Notes under the pieces: model-generated
The model's database searches: none
Told to the model about the DNA's origin: nothing
The model's input: the letters and a program-made list of their open reading frames with translations, nothing else
Assembly (NCBI RefSeq): GCF_025370935.1
Contig: NC_133485.1
Coordinates: forward strand, 6,894,554 to 6,958,553
Length of the DNA stretch: 64,000 nucleotides
Source: Choristoneura fumiferana
Lineage: Eukaryota; Arthropoda; Insecta; Lepidoptera; Tortricidae
Direction of reading: 5' to 3'
Translations under genes and position numbers: made by a program
Part shown: piece by piece, positions 1 through 9,629 of the stretch
Position numbering within the stretch: the stretch's first letter is position 1
How the letters are laid out: each line of letters starts with the position of its first letter

Positions 1-360
1 ATCCTCAAGCTTAAAATGATCAGTGTTTATAAATTTATTTAATTTTTTAAGGTTGAGGATGAAACGCATTTGACCGTTTGGCTTCGGTACTAGAAAAGTA
101 CTGGACACAAATTGAGAATCGCAAGGACTACACTCAGAAATTGCATTTATCTGAAGCAAGCTATTTATAGCGTCTATGTAATGTGCCCGGTCATCTTTAG
201 AGTATTCAGGTGTCGACGGAAAGGAATTTTGAATGACAGGGCTTGAAAACTTAATTTTATAACCATCAATCCAAGATAGAATCGTGCGGTCACTTGTGAT
301 GAGCGACCACTGTTCTCGAAATAAAGATAGCCGACCAGCGTACTTAACTGGATCTAGTAG
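1..360 (-). CDS. pol: DIRS pol, N-terminal part of duplicate copy (runs off the window)
   Basis: Minus-strand frame beginning near the gag stop and open to the window edge. It encodes the start of the DIRS reverse transcriptase polyprotein, including a W-x-x-I-T-S-D segment followed by ILSWIDGYKI, typical of the region just before DIRS RT, then the first RT block (STFLVPKPNG). It corresponds to the same stretch at 7,321-7,680. Two adjacent substitutions near base 128 change residues but keep the frame open. The pol frame lies at -1 relative to gag in this copy and stays open upstream inside the gag reading frame, so the true start is uncertain. Confidence 0.85.
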
Positions 361-2238
361 CGGCGCTGCGGGGGCTGGTGCGCGTACGACGGCCTGTAGT
401 AACGCGCCGGCGGCGCCGGGGGCGGGGGAGGCGGCACGCGGGGAGCAGGCGCGCGGCCCCGCGGGGCCGGGGCTGGCGGCGGCGGCCCCGGCGGCGGCCT
501 GCGCGACGCTGGACCTCGGCGGTTTAAAGGCCGCGACACAGCAGATCTCGGTCTTCTGTTCTGTGTTGCGACTGGCTTAGGAGCCACAGCTTTTATATCC
601 ACACCCGATTTATTCACGGTCTTAGCTGTTTTAATCGTCTCCGTTAGATTTTCGCCGAATAACCAAGCGTCTATTTTAGTGTTGACCAAATGGTCTTTTA
701 GATCCTTCTTTAGGCTGAAAAGTATAAAGTTTCGCCTTGTCACGCTATCCGCGTATTGTAAGTCACACAAGATACGACTGAGATCAATAAGCTTTTGTAA
801 TAAGTCGTTATTTTTCTCTTTTAAATTTAATTGGGATGTAATTATTTCACCGAGGCATGATATAGCGCTAGCCATTTCTTTTTGTTTGGACTCAATGCCC
901 TTATCGCGTTTTATGAAATTTTCTGATATGGCGGCTTTAATCTCAGGATTTAGCTTTGGCGCGCCTATGTGCACACAATTGGCCGGTACCAGGTATTTAG
1001 CTATGATGTCTCTGCGGGTTTCCTTAGGTATTCCCTCGGTAGCTACATGTGCAAGGCGGGTAGCTATTTCCGTGCGTATGTCCTCGCCATATTTCATAGC
1101 CGACGAGGGCTCGTCGCCTAATATTTTTAAAACGTCGTCGTCCAAGTCGACCTGGACTGTTGACGTGCTTGCGACAGGAGTATCGCTCGTGTTTGCGCTA
1201 ATAACCTGTGTGCTTGGTTCTAACGGAGGTTGTGTGCTCTGCTCAGCCTCGATAGGCTCTGGCTGCTCTTCGACAGAATTCTGTCGAGTTTTTGCAGAAT
1301 TTTGGTGATTTTCAATAGGGCGGAACTGATCCTTATTAGTATTAAGAGGGTCGTAAATGCAACCATCGTCCGGGTATTCCGGGAACCAGTCATCTGGCCT
1401 TAGGACAGGCGATGCTGAGAACAATAATGAATATTTTGTATCAGGTATTTGTTAACAGTATTAATTAACCTATTAGTAGGTACTAATGAATTACGTGACT
1501 TTGTGTAAGCGGTAAAAGAAAAACCGTATTGCATATAATTCATTTTGAAAAATGTATCTTTATTTGTATGTTCAATATTGTGCAAATTACGTTCTTACTA
1601 ACTAAATAAGTATAGATCAATATAAAATTATATTTAATTAAAATGAAATTAAGGGTAGACAGATAGATATAACTTATGTGAGATAATGAATTTAACCTGA
1701 TCCGCTTAAGATTTAACGGATAAATTCAAAATAATCGATTATCGTTTTAACAGACTTTATTTAAATATAATGTACTATTATATTAGTTAGGCAGCAATCC
1801 CCAATGAATCGCACGCTAACCGTCAATTCTTGCGTTGAATTAGCCTCAATGACTAATCCTAATGCAATGCAGAAACCAAATTATGGCTTGAAATGGTAAC
1901 GACTGGTTTTTGAAATAATCAAGGTTAGGTATCAATCCCCAATGAATTGAACGCCAACCGAAAATTCGTGCATTGAGATAGCCCCATCGGCTATTCGGGT
2001 GCAATAGGCATATGCATACAGCATACGTTTAGATTATTATAATTACACACTTGAATAATTTATTAATATCGTATTATGTTTTACCTGTTTCTTGAAGCAC
2101 AAATTCTTCTCGTACCGAACCGTCGTATGACGAATCACTTCCACTGTGACTACGTATTTTGCGTTCTAACTTTCGAACTTTGTGCATTAGATGATCTAAC
2201 TCATCTTCATATTTCTTTGTACGTTTGCGTTTAGGCAT
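354..2238 (-). CDS. gag: DIRS Gag-like ORF1, two exons (duplicate copy)
   Basis: I predict a spliced gene: exon 1 at 2,238-2,085 and exon 2 at 1,414-354, with intron 1,415-2,084. Exon 1 starts at an ATG just after a long A run (minus strand) and encodes a short lysine/arginine-rich segment, a coiled-coil-like stretch with LxHLMHKVRKLERKI, and a serine-rich piece. It ends CAG at a GTAAAA donor. Exon 2 follows a TTGTTCTCAG acceptor. The join is phase 1 and keeps the frame, giving 404 codons plus stop. Exon 2 has an acidic N-terminal part, a helical middle, and a C-terminal tail rich in Pro, Arg, Gly and Tyr that probably binds nucleic acid. The longer upstream start near 2,364 depends on the T-run length, which differs between the two copies, so I prefer 2,238. 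Splicing is inferred from sequence only. Confidence 0.8.
1790..2010. repeat. Imperfect direct repeat inside the gag intron
   Basis: Two units of about 75 bp, starting near 1,790 and 1,928, share the core CAATCCCCAATGAAT followed by similar CGC-TAACCG and TTGCGTTGA / GTGCATTGA segments. The same pair occurs in the other copy near 9,110-9,330. It is the only clear structure in the intron. Function unknown. Confidence 0.7.
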
Positions 2239-2310
2239 TTTTTTTTTTTTTTTGCGAGACAACGAAGAGTTATTATGAAGTGACTGGAGTGGTCGAGCAC
2301 TTGATTGCGT

Positions 2311-2488
2311 ATGAACGTCCGTCAAGAGCGGAGGCTTTGAGGTGGAATCTAGACATACCCACATATATAAGAAAATAAAAATTTAAAAAATAACTCCAAA
2401 CTAAGTGCTGAGTGGTGACACCTGGCGTTACTACATGTGTATTATATCTTCAGTTACTAATCTAGAGGACGAGGCGCGAAGTATAATT
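2311..2488 (-). repeat. DIRS left terminal repeat (duplicate copy)
   Basis: Bases 2,311-2,396 are the reverse complement of 3,979-4,064 (86 nt). The outer part 2,397-2,488 holds a 58-nt block (2,431-2,488) that is the reverse complement of the ICR at 4,276-4,333. Homology with the ICR stops after GTATAATT at 2,488, which I take as the element's outer end. Confidence 0.82.
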
Positions 2489-3878
2489 CTAACCCGACAC
2501 CACACGGGTGTTAATAACAATATAAATGTATCATACTTATTTACAGCAAGCAAGCGTTTATATTTAATGAAATAAATCCGGATAAGCTCATCAACCACGA
2601 ACATGTCCAACTAAACTCGGTTTAAGACGTGAGATATCTGGATTTATTTAATTAATACCTATTCTAATAATAGTAATCCCTCTGATTGACTGTCATACAA
2701 CACAAAGCCTAAATTACTAGAACTAGAGACTTAAAATCTGGCAGACATTATTCCTTGAGGATCATAGAGGTGTATAAAGACGAGATTTCTCGAATTTTCA
2801 TGAATGCGATGCCGTGGGTCATAGCTACGGAATTGTACTCAATTTTAATGAGAATAACATCCACTTCCTTGACCAATTTAGGAACGAAAAGATAACCAGC
2901 TTTAGTACAAAAATATTACTCGTTTGTTATCCATTTAGACACCAAAAAAAGTTTAAAAGGTTGCAATCTTGGAACTGAAACTAGGCCACTGGCAAAAAAC
3001 GGCATACATTAAGATAAGAACATTTAAAGCCCGTAAAGGCATTGAGAGGGAATTTTGAAAAGAATCTTGCATTGGTTGGTGAGCTATAAATCTGAAAACA
3101 ATATAGGAGGCCGGTCAGCATAGTTCGGCGTATCGTGGGCCCGATCAGGAACAACCTTAAAATGTCATTTCCAAAAATAATTACTTTTATCTGATCGGTG
3201 CCGCTGGTGGCTAGTTAAATTTATAACGGTACTAGCTGTTGCCCTCGGCTTCGCCCCCGTTGTAATTGTTCTAAATGTTCTTCCACAAAAACCTTCTCCT
3301 AGCAATAACGAACACAACAGAAAAATAATTAGTGAAATCGGTCCAACAGTTTCCGAGTTCTGCGTTTAGCAACACATTTTACGATTCATTTTCATTTATA
3401 TAAATAACAATATAAGATAGAAGATAGATAAAATTAGGAACATATTTTAAGACCGCATTGATATTCGTAGGAATAAATCTTTTGCATAGTGACATACCTG
3501 TCTGTGATCAGTGTGTGTTATTTTATTTTTTCTTTATTCAGACTCGTTGAGAGTAAATGATTTCAATCCGCCTTCAAATATTTATTATATATTGAATTCT
3601 AAAACAACAATATCTCAAATTCATAATAATAAGCCTCCAATAAGAGAATAGAATAATCAAAATTTGCCTAAGCTCAATATTGGTTTCTCTGAATTCGGTG
3701 AGGCTTTATTTCATGAATTTCTGCCTTAATATTATGCTAGAAAGTTGAAGTAAAACTCTCAATACGCGAGGGCACCCAATTTGGCAGTGTTTCAGTACAA
3801 ATAATACTGATGAATTCAGTCGAGCTCTCACGGAAAGTTGTGAACGTTCAGCAATACTTTGGAGTCGGCGTAGACTTA
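2489..3878. other. Flanking DNA of the DIRS element, duplicate copy
   Basis: AT-rich sequence beyond the element, matching 9,808-11,195. No gene seen. It contains a fragment at about 3,215-3,420 with CTAGCTGTTGCCCTCGGCTTCG, a motif of a repeat family very common in Lepidoptera. The short reading frame that runs into the N run is meaningless. Confidence 0.75.
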
Positions 3879-3978
3879 NNNNNNNNNNNNNNNNNNNNNN
3901 NNNNNNNNNNNNNNNNNNNNNNNNNNNNNNNNNNNNNNNNNNNNNNNNNNNNNNNNNNNNNNNNNNNNNNNNNNNNNN
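3879..3978. other. Assembly gap of 100 N
   Basis: A run of exactly 100 N, a common placeholder for a gap of unknown size. Left of it the sequence stops within flank that continues at 11,196. Right of it the sequence starts inside the DIRS right terminal repeat. The right outer end of the DIRS element is therefore missing here. Confidence 0.98.
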
Positions 3979-4064
3979 GAGTTATTTTTTAAATTTTTAT
4001 TTTCTTATATATGTGGGTATGTCTAGATTCCACCTCAAAGCCTCCGCTCTTGACGGACGTTCAT
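3979..4064 (-). repeat. DIRS right terminal repeat, inner part
   Basis: Reverse complement of 9,630-9,715 and 2,311-2,396 over 86 nt with no mismatch that I see. It begins at the first base after the gap, so its outer continuation is absent. Confidence 0.9.
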
Positions 4065-4195
4065 TAAGTTCAGAGTGTAATCAATTAATTTATTATTATT
4101 ATCATTATTTTTGAAATTATTTATGTATCTTAATTGATGAATATTTCATCATAGATTAGTAATGGGATGAGCAAAGCATTGGGTGGGAGGGAGCT

Positions 4196-4333
4196 AAGTT
4201 ACTAATCTCTTCGACGACGAGGCGCTTCAATAATTATGATAGAACTTCACTTACAGGTAAGTTCGTTTAATCATTAATTATACTTCGCGCCTCGTCCTCT
4301 AGATTAGTAACTGAAGATATAATACACATGTAG
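4196..4333. repeat. DIRS internal complementary region (ICR)
   Basis: Bases 4,276-4,333 are an exact reverse complement of 9,750-9,807, the outermost 58 nt of the left end. The adjoining part from about 4,196 carries GTTACTAATCT then GACGAGGCGC, so it forms an imperfect palindrome with 4,287-4,311 around a loop of about 60 nt. An AT-rich spacer inside has ACTTAC-AG-GTAAGT as a small perfect palindrome near 4,250. In the DIRS1 model the ICR pairs with both outer ends to template circle closure. The half facing the missing right end should match it, which cannot be checked here. Confidence 0.82.
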
Positions 4334-4860
4334 ACTTTGAGAGTAGGTATTGCTGGATGAAATATCATCAATTAGTAAATATATAGCGGAGTTATTTTGT
4401 AACCATTTATCTATTTTTTTTTTTTTTTTTCAATTGGTTCTTGTATGGTTCCTTATTTAACATTATGTAATGCATGTATTTTCAAGATTCAGTGTCATAG
4501 AAATAACAAAACTTATTACAACAAGATATTTATTAACCATAGCCATAATTAGCTACCTATAATTATCTCATGTCTGTAGATTGAAAATACAATTATTCAT
4601 TAGAATAATCGATACAATTAACAGTACTTATTAGAAGTAGATAGGTGCCTACTGGTTGACTGATAGATAACCTTTTAAATCACAATCAAAATATTAACCA
4701 TCCTTGTTATAATTTAAAGAAGAAAAAATCACATAGAAATGAATTATTGTAAGCATACAGATGTGTACATAAATCACTTATTATTATTTTAGACAAGTAC
4801 AGAGTGAGAACTGACTGGACCTGAAGATGTTGTAAATATATAATTAAAATATCCCGGAAA
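4334..4860. other. DIRS 3' non-coding region between recombinase and ICR
   Basis: AT-rich, with a 17-base T run near 4,414-4,430. No reading frame. It probably holds transcript 3' end signals, but none is distinctive enough to call. Confidence 0.6.
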
Positions 4861-5820
4861 CTAATAGTTTAATATTGAGAGCGCTAAGGACAGATCGTCC
4901 TCGTTGTTAATAATGGGTCTCTGATAAAATTTTGCGAAAGTATTAGACTGTCCGCTCCACCCTGCGGTGTTGCGGATGGCGTCAACGCTAACGCCGTGGG
5001 CGTGCGCGTGCGACGTGGCGGCGTGTCTCGTGCTGTGCGCACTGAATACCGCCACGTCGACCCCGCTCTCGCCTAGTGTGCGCTTGATCCATCGGCTGAG
5101 GGTTTGAGAACTTACCGATTTATGCGGTTTTTTACTACCAATGAAAAGGCTGTCAGTACTTCTTAAGGGCGCAGTTTTATTCACATAGCATGTTAGTGCT
5201 TCTGCTGGACAAATTGCAAGATTTTCTTTATAGAATGGCAAATATATTATGGGTTGTTTACAACCAGGTCTAGATGTTTTCAAAAAATCAGGGATTTTTA
5301 TTGTTATTCGCTCTGATGTAATATGGATGTTTTTTACATTGATTTTTGAAAGTGTTTGTATTCTGTGAGCCGTAGTGAGTGCTAGTAAAGTAACGGTTTT
5401 ACTCGAGAGTCTCTCTAGGGTTAACTGATTGTTAGGAAACCAATCGCTCAATTTGTTTAATACGAGATTAGTATCCCAAGTTACGTTATATTTAGCTCTT
5501 GGAGGTCGTAAACGGTAGACGCCCTTAAAAAATCTCTGAAGCCTGTCATCGTTAGTTATTGTCGGCCCTATCACAAGGGACAGAGCGGATCTGCATGAGT
5601 TAAGTGTACCGTACTGACATCCTTCATTATACAAATGAGTTAAGAAATAGACTACTGTAGGGACAGACGCGCTGTACACATCGATTGAGTTGTTTTGGCA
5701 AAATTTCCACCACTTTTTAAGACAAACATCGTATTGTTTTATCGTATTAAGCGACAAGGATGCTAACATGATATCGAATGAGGACGGTGGCAAGCTTCTT
5801 TTTGACAGCGCGAGCCGCAC
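4861..5820 (-). CDS. DIRS tyrosine recombinase
   Basis: Integrates the circular cDNA by site-specific recombination, in place of a DDE integrase. The listed frame is 319 residues. It starts at a GTG that is not a real start: the frame stays open upstream, overlapping the end of pol, and includes a YPG-C-R segment common before DIRS recombinases. An N-terminal SAM-like, core-binding part (about residues 20-105, with STIKQYD-like LNTIKQYDVCLKKWW) is followed by the catalytic domain. I see the conserved Arg at 153 (TAHRIQ), H262-x-x-R265 (HSTRH), W288 in the His/Trp position, and the nucleophile Tyr at 299 (FAKFYQR). All key residues are present and there is no stop, so this part looks capable of function. 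Expression may use an internal ATG, a frameshift, or reinitiation. Confidence 0.92.
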   Translation of the reverse strand: MRLALSKRSLPPSSFDIMLASLSLNTIKQYDVCLKKWWKFCQNNSIDVYSASVPTVVYFLTHLYNEGCQYGTLNSCRSALSLVIGPTITNDDRLQRFFKGVYRLRPPRAKYNVTWDTNLVLNKLSDWFPNNQLTLERLSSKTVTLLALTTAHRIQTLSKINVKNIHITSERITIKIPDFLKTSRPGCKQPIIYLPFYKENLAICPAEALTCYVNKTAPLRSTDSLFIGSKKPHKSVSSQTLSRWIKRTLGESGVDVAVFSAHSTRHAATSHAHAHGVSVDAIRNTAGWSGQSNTFAKFYQRPIINNEDDLSLALSILNY

Positions 5821-6566
5821 AATATCCCTGCAACCAGGGTAATTGACTTCTGTATTTGACGGGAACTGGAATGAGAAATTAAGGCATTGCTGTAAGGCTG
5901 AAAACTTAAAGTTTCACTCACGAGAAGGCTTCTGTAAACGGGGTACCATGGTTGCGTGGGCCAAAAAGGCACGATCATGATACCCCTTGCTCTTTCGGAT
6001 ATTATCTTGCGCAGAGCCTTTAAAATTACCGTAAAAGGGGGAAAGGCGTAAAAGAACAGGTTTTTCCAAGGTACAGTGAAGGAATCTACCGCGAATGCGT
6101 CAGGGTCTTTGTGCCATGAAATGTATTTTTCACATTTTTTATTAATGCGGCTGGCAAACAAGTCGATCTCTGGGCAGTCAAATGTATTTACTAATTGCTC
6201 AAAAGCCCAGTCTGCTAGCTCCCATTCTATGTCCGGATGAGATCGTCTTGATTCGAAATCGGCTACGACATTGTCACGCGATCTAATGTAAGATGCGAAT
6301 ACGAATAATTTTCTTTGTTCACACCATGTCCAGAGATCTTTCGTGACTTGGGTAAGGTGTGGGTATTGAATACCGCCCATACGGTTGACGTACGCTATCG
6401 CGGTAGAGTTATCTAACCTAAGGAGGATCTGGCAATCATACAAATTGCGCGCAAAAATTTTAAGTGCTATAAAAGCGGCAAGTAACTCTAGGTAATTAAT
6501 ATGCTTTTGTTGTTCAGTATTAGACCATTGACCGCTCGCTGTATCATTACCACAGGCTGCCCCCAC
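5763..6566 (-). CDS. pol: DIRS pol segment: RNase H C-terminal part and methyltransferase-like domain
   Basis: This continues the pol polyprotein in a new frame after a frameshift near 6,565. RNase H acidic residues follow on from the YSDAS aspartate of the upstream segment: E27 in YLELLAAF, D52 in RLDNSTA, D103 in NVVADFESR. Residues about 125-215 contain EIDLFASRIN, then SWHKDPDA, FYAFPPF and a WPTQPWYP segment. This block sits after RNase H in DIRS pol and has been described as a DAM-type methyltransferase-like domain. The PPF resembles a DPPF-like motif, but activity is unproven. The C-terminus overlaps the recombinase frame. Confidence 0.87.
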   Translation of the reverse strand: MGAACGNDTASGQWSNTEQQKHINYLELLAAFIALKIFARNLYDCQILLRLDNSTAIAYVNRMGGIQYPHLTQVTKDLWTWCEQRKLFVFASYIRSRDNVVADFESRRSHPDIEWELADWAFEQLVNTFDCPEIDLFASRINKKCEKYISWHKDPDAFAVDSFTVPWKNLFFYAFPPFTVILKALRKIISERARGIMIVPFWPTQPWYPVYRSLLVSETLSFQPYSNALISHSSSRQIQKSITLVAGILCGSRCQKEACHRPHSISC

Positions 6567-6930
6567 CCCGTAGTTGAGGCGTCAGAATATATCTGAATTT
6601 GATAATCATCGGACCGAATGCGACGATGGGAATTATCTATGTTTTTTAACCACCAGTGGATATCAGGAAGAACGGAATCTGGTATAATCATCGTGCGGTT
6701 ATAATTGTCGTGGCCTTGTAAGTTAAGGAACTTGCAACGTTCCAATTCCTTCGTATACAGCCATCCGTACTCAATAGCTGGGCAGGCTGAAACTAATAAG
6801 CCGGTGAGCCGTGCCAATTGTCTGATCCTACAATGTTTAACATTTAAAAATAATTTTAATTCGGATTTGATACGTGCTCTTTTTTCAGACGGTAAACTTA
6901 GTCGAAGATGGTGGGAGTCTATGATCATGC
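6561..6930 (-). CDS. pol: DIRS pol segment: RT connection and RNase H N-terminal part
   Basis: Middle piece of the pol frame, separated from RT by a frameshift near 6,931-6,936 and from the rest of RNase H by another near 6,565. It starts with MIIDSHHLRLSLPSEKRARI, the segment after the RT palm (thumb/connection), and continues through RQLARLTGLLVSACPAI to YSDASTTGWG. There the first catalytic aspartate of RNase H lies just before the break. The frame continues past the break to about 6,488, but those last residues are shadow translation. The sequence is well preserved except for the two breaks. Confidence 0.88.
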
Positions 6931-7680
6931 CTAAAATTTACAGGAAGTTGAAGGTACAAGGACGCTTTTTTCTTCATTAATAATGAAACCTAGTGAAATT
7001 AGTAATTGTTTAGTTAATTTTATATTGTTTAAACATTGTTGGTAGCTTTGGCCAAAGAGGAGCCAATCATCAAGGTACAGTGTGGAGAGCAGGCCTGCGG
7101 AGCGCAGCAATTTAACCACTGGCTTTGTGATTTTGGTGAAAATATATGGCGCTGTATTGAGACCAAACGGCAAAACGTTGAACTGGTACATTTTGTCTTC
7201 GAATATAAAGCGAAGGTACTTTCTTGACTCTTCATGAACCTTAATCAAAAAGTAGGCATCTTTTAAATCAAGAGTGGCCATATAGCAATCTTGAGTTAAA
7301 AGTTTTACAGCAGTTCGCAAATCCTCAAGCTTAAAATGATCAGTGTTTATAAATTTATTTAATTTTTTAAGGTTGAGGATGAAACGCATTTGACCGTTTG
7401 GCTTCGGTACTAGAAAAGTACTGGACACAAATTGAGAATCGCAAGGAAAACACTCAGAAATTGCATTTATCTGAAGCAAGCTATTTATAGCGTCTATGTA
7501 ATGTGCCCGGTCATCTTTAGAGTATTCAGGTGTCGACGGAAAGGAATTTTGAATGACAGGGCTTGAAAACTTAATTTTATAACCATCAATCCAAGATAGA
7601 ATCGTGCGGTCACTTGTGATGAGCGACCACTGTTCTCGAAATAAAGATAGCCGACCAGCGTACTTAACTGGATCTAGTAG
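6931..7680 (-). CDS. pol: DIRS pol segment: reverse transcriptase
   Basis: Copies element RNA into cDNA. The first TTG-started stretch begins at 7,479, but the frame is open upstream to 7,680 and beyond, into gag overlap, and encodes the DIRS-type lead-in (LLDPVKYAGRLSLF, then ILSWIDGYKI). RT blocks are FLVPKPNGQMRFILNLKKLN, ATLDLKDAY (catalytic Asp), YQFNVLPFGLNTAP, and the active site YLDD in TLYLDDWLLFG. The frame stops at TAG right after CKF within AAATTTTAG, where homologous polymerases continue without a break. That points to loss of one T in the run. Expression relative to gag is unclear: pol is at +1 to gag in this copy but -1 in the duplicate because gag tails differ. Confidence 0.92.
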   Translation of the reverse strand, partial: LLDPVKYAGRLSLFREQWSLITSDRTILSWIDGYKIKFSSPVIQNSFPSTPEYSKDDRAHYIDAINSLLQINAISECFPCDSQFVSSTFLVPKPNGQMRFILNLKKLNKFINTDHFKLEDLRTAVKLLTQDCYMATLDLKDAYFLIKVHEESRKYLRFIFEDKMYQFNVLPFGLNTAPYIFTKITKPVVKLLRSAGLLSTLYLDDWLLFGQSYQQCLNNIKLTKQLLISLGFIINEEKSVLVPSTSCKF

Positions 7681-9558
7681 CGGCGCTGCGGGGGCTGGTG
7701 CGCGTACGACGGCCTGTAGTAACGCGCCGGCGGCGCCGGGGGCGGGGGAGGCGGCACGCGGGGAGCAGGCGCGCGGCCCCGCGGGGCGGGGCTGGCAGCG
7801 GCGGGCCCGGCGGCGGCCTGCGCGACGCTGGACCTCGGCGGTTTAAAGGCCGCGACACAGCAGATCTCGGTCTTCTGTTCTGTGTTGCGACTGGCTTAGG
7901 AGCCACAGCTTTTATATCCACACCCGATTTATTCACGGTCTTAGCTGTTTTAATAGTCTCCGTTAGATTTTCGCCGAATAACCAAGCGTCTATTTTAGTG
8001 TTGACCAAATGGTCTTTTAGATCCTTCTTTAGGCTGAAAAGTATAAAGTTTCGCCTTGTCACGCTATCCGCGTATTGTAAGTCACACAAGATACGACTGA
8101 GATCAATAAGCTTTTGTAATAAGTCGTTATTTTTCTCTTTTAAATTTAATTGGGATGTAATTATTTCACCGAGGCATGATATAGCGCTAGCCATTTCTTT
8201 TTGTTTGGACTCAATGCCCTTATCGCGTTTTATGAAATTTTCTGATATGGCGGCTTTAATCTCAGGATTTAGCTTTGGCGCGCCTATGTGCACACAATTG
8301 GCCGGTACCAGGTATTTAGCTATGATGTCTCTGCGGGTTTCCTTAGGTATTCCCTCGGTAGCTACATGTGCAAGGCGGGTAGCTATTTCCGTGCGTATGT
8401 CCTCGCCATATTTCATAGCCGACGAGGGCTCGTCGCCTAATATTTTTAAAACGTCGTCGTCCAAGTCGACCTGGACTGTTGACGTGCTTGCGACAGGAGT
8501 ATCGCTCGTGTTTGCGCTAATAACCTGTGTGCTTGGTTCTAACGGAGGTTGTGTGCTCTGCTCAGCCTCGATAGGCTCTGGCTGCTCTTCGACAGAATTC
8601 TGTCGAGTTTTTGCAGAATTTTGGTGATTTTCAATAGGGCGGAACTGATCCTTATTAGTATTAAGAGGGTCGTAAATGCAACCATCGTCCGGGTATTCCG
8701 GGAACCAGTCATCTGGCCTTAGGACAGGCGATGCTGAGAACAATAATGAATATTTTGTATCAGGTATTTGTTAACAGTATTAATTAACCTATTAGTCAGG
8801 TACTAATGAATTACGTGACTTTGTGTAAGCGGTAAAAGAAAAACCGTATTGCATATAATTCATTTTGAAAAATGTATCTTTATTTGTATGTTCAATATTG
8901 TGCAAATTACGTTCTTACTAACTAAATAAGTATAGATCAATATAAAATTATATTTAATTAAAATGAAATTAAGGGTAGACAGATAGATATAACTTATGTG
9001 AGATAATGAATTTAACCTGATCCGCTTAAGATTTAACGGATAAATTCAAAATAATCGATTATCGTTTTAACAGACTTTATTTAAATATAATGTACTATTA
9101 TATTAGTTAGGCAGCAATCCCCAATGAATCGCACGCTAACCGTCAATTCTTGCGTTGAATTAGCCTCAATGACTAATCCTAATGCAATGCAGAAACCAAA
9201 TTATGGCTTGAAATGGTAACGACTGGTTTTTGAAATAATCAAGGTTAGGTATCAATCCCCAATGAATTGAACGCCAACCGAAAATTCGTGCATTGAGATA
9301 GCCCCATCGGCTATTCGGGTGCAATAGGCATATGCATACAGCATACGTTTAGATTATTATAATTACACACTTGAATAATTTATTAATATCGTATTATGTT
9401 TTACCTGTTTCTTGAAGCACAAATTCTTCTCGTACCGAACCGTCGTATGACGAATCACTTCCACTGTGACTACGTATTTTGCGTTCTAACTTTCGAACTT
9501 TGTGCATTAGATGATCTAACTCATCTTCATATTTCTTTGTACGTTTGCGTTTAGGCAT
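7664..9558 (-). CDS. gag: DIRS Gag-like ORF1, two exons (main copy)
   Basis: Same gene as in the duplicate: exon 1 at 9,558-9,405 and exon 2 at 8,733-7,664, with a 671-nt intron at 8,734-9,404. Donor, acceptor and phase-1 join are identical and the frame is kept, giving 407 codons plus stop. The final ~50 residues are in another frame than in the duplicate because this copy has one base fewer in the GC-rich tract near 7,785-7,805. The tail reads as Arg-rich rather than the Pro/Tyr-rich YYRPSYAHQ end. The Tyr-containing tail looks more like a maintained low-complexity RNA-binding tail, so this copy may carry the indel, either real or a sequencing error. Confidence 0.82.
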
Positions 9559-9629
9559 TTTTTTTTTTTTTTGCGAGACAACGTAGAGTTATTATGAAGT
9601 GACTCGAGTGGTCGAGCACTTGATTGCGT

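Larger units (their letters stand above)
1..3878. repeat. Near-identical duplicate of 7,321-11,195, ending at the gap
   Basis: Base 1 onward reads the same as base 7,321 onward, through pol start, gag, intron, left terminal repeat and about 1.4 kb of flanking DNA. It ends at the last base before the N run, matching base 11,195. By eye I count about 20 differences: scattered substitutions and 1-4 base indels, for example one base in the GC-rich gag tail, one in a T run, and small indels in the flank. Because non-transposon flank is included, this is a duplication of a locus, not a second insertion. Assembly haplotype duplication is the favoured explanation; a real tandem duplication is the alternative. 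Confidence 0.93.

Noticed and set aside
3810..3992. Frame running into the N run
   Set aside because: Made of unknown residues across an assembly gap.
7698..8627. 309-codon frame on the plus strand, opposite gag
   Set aside because: It is antisense to the gag exon with clear Gag-type sequence, and the same shadow in the duplicate copy (679-1,308) is shortened. No domain is recognisable.
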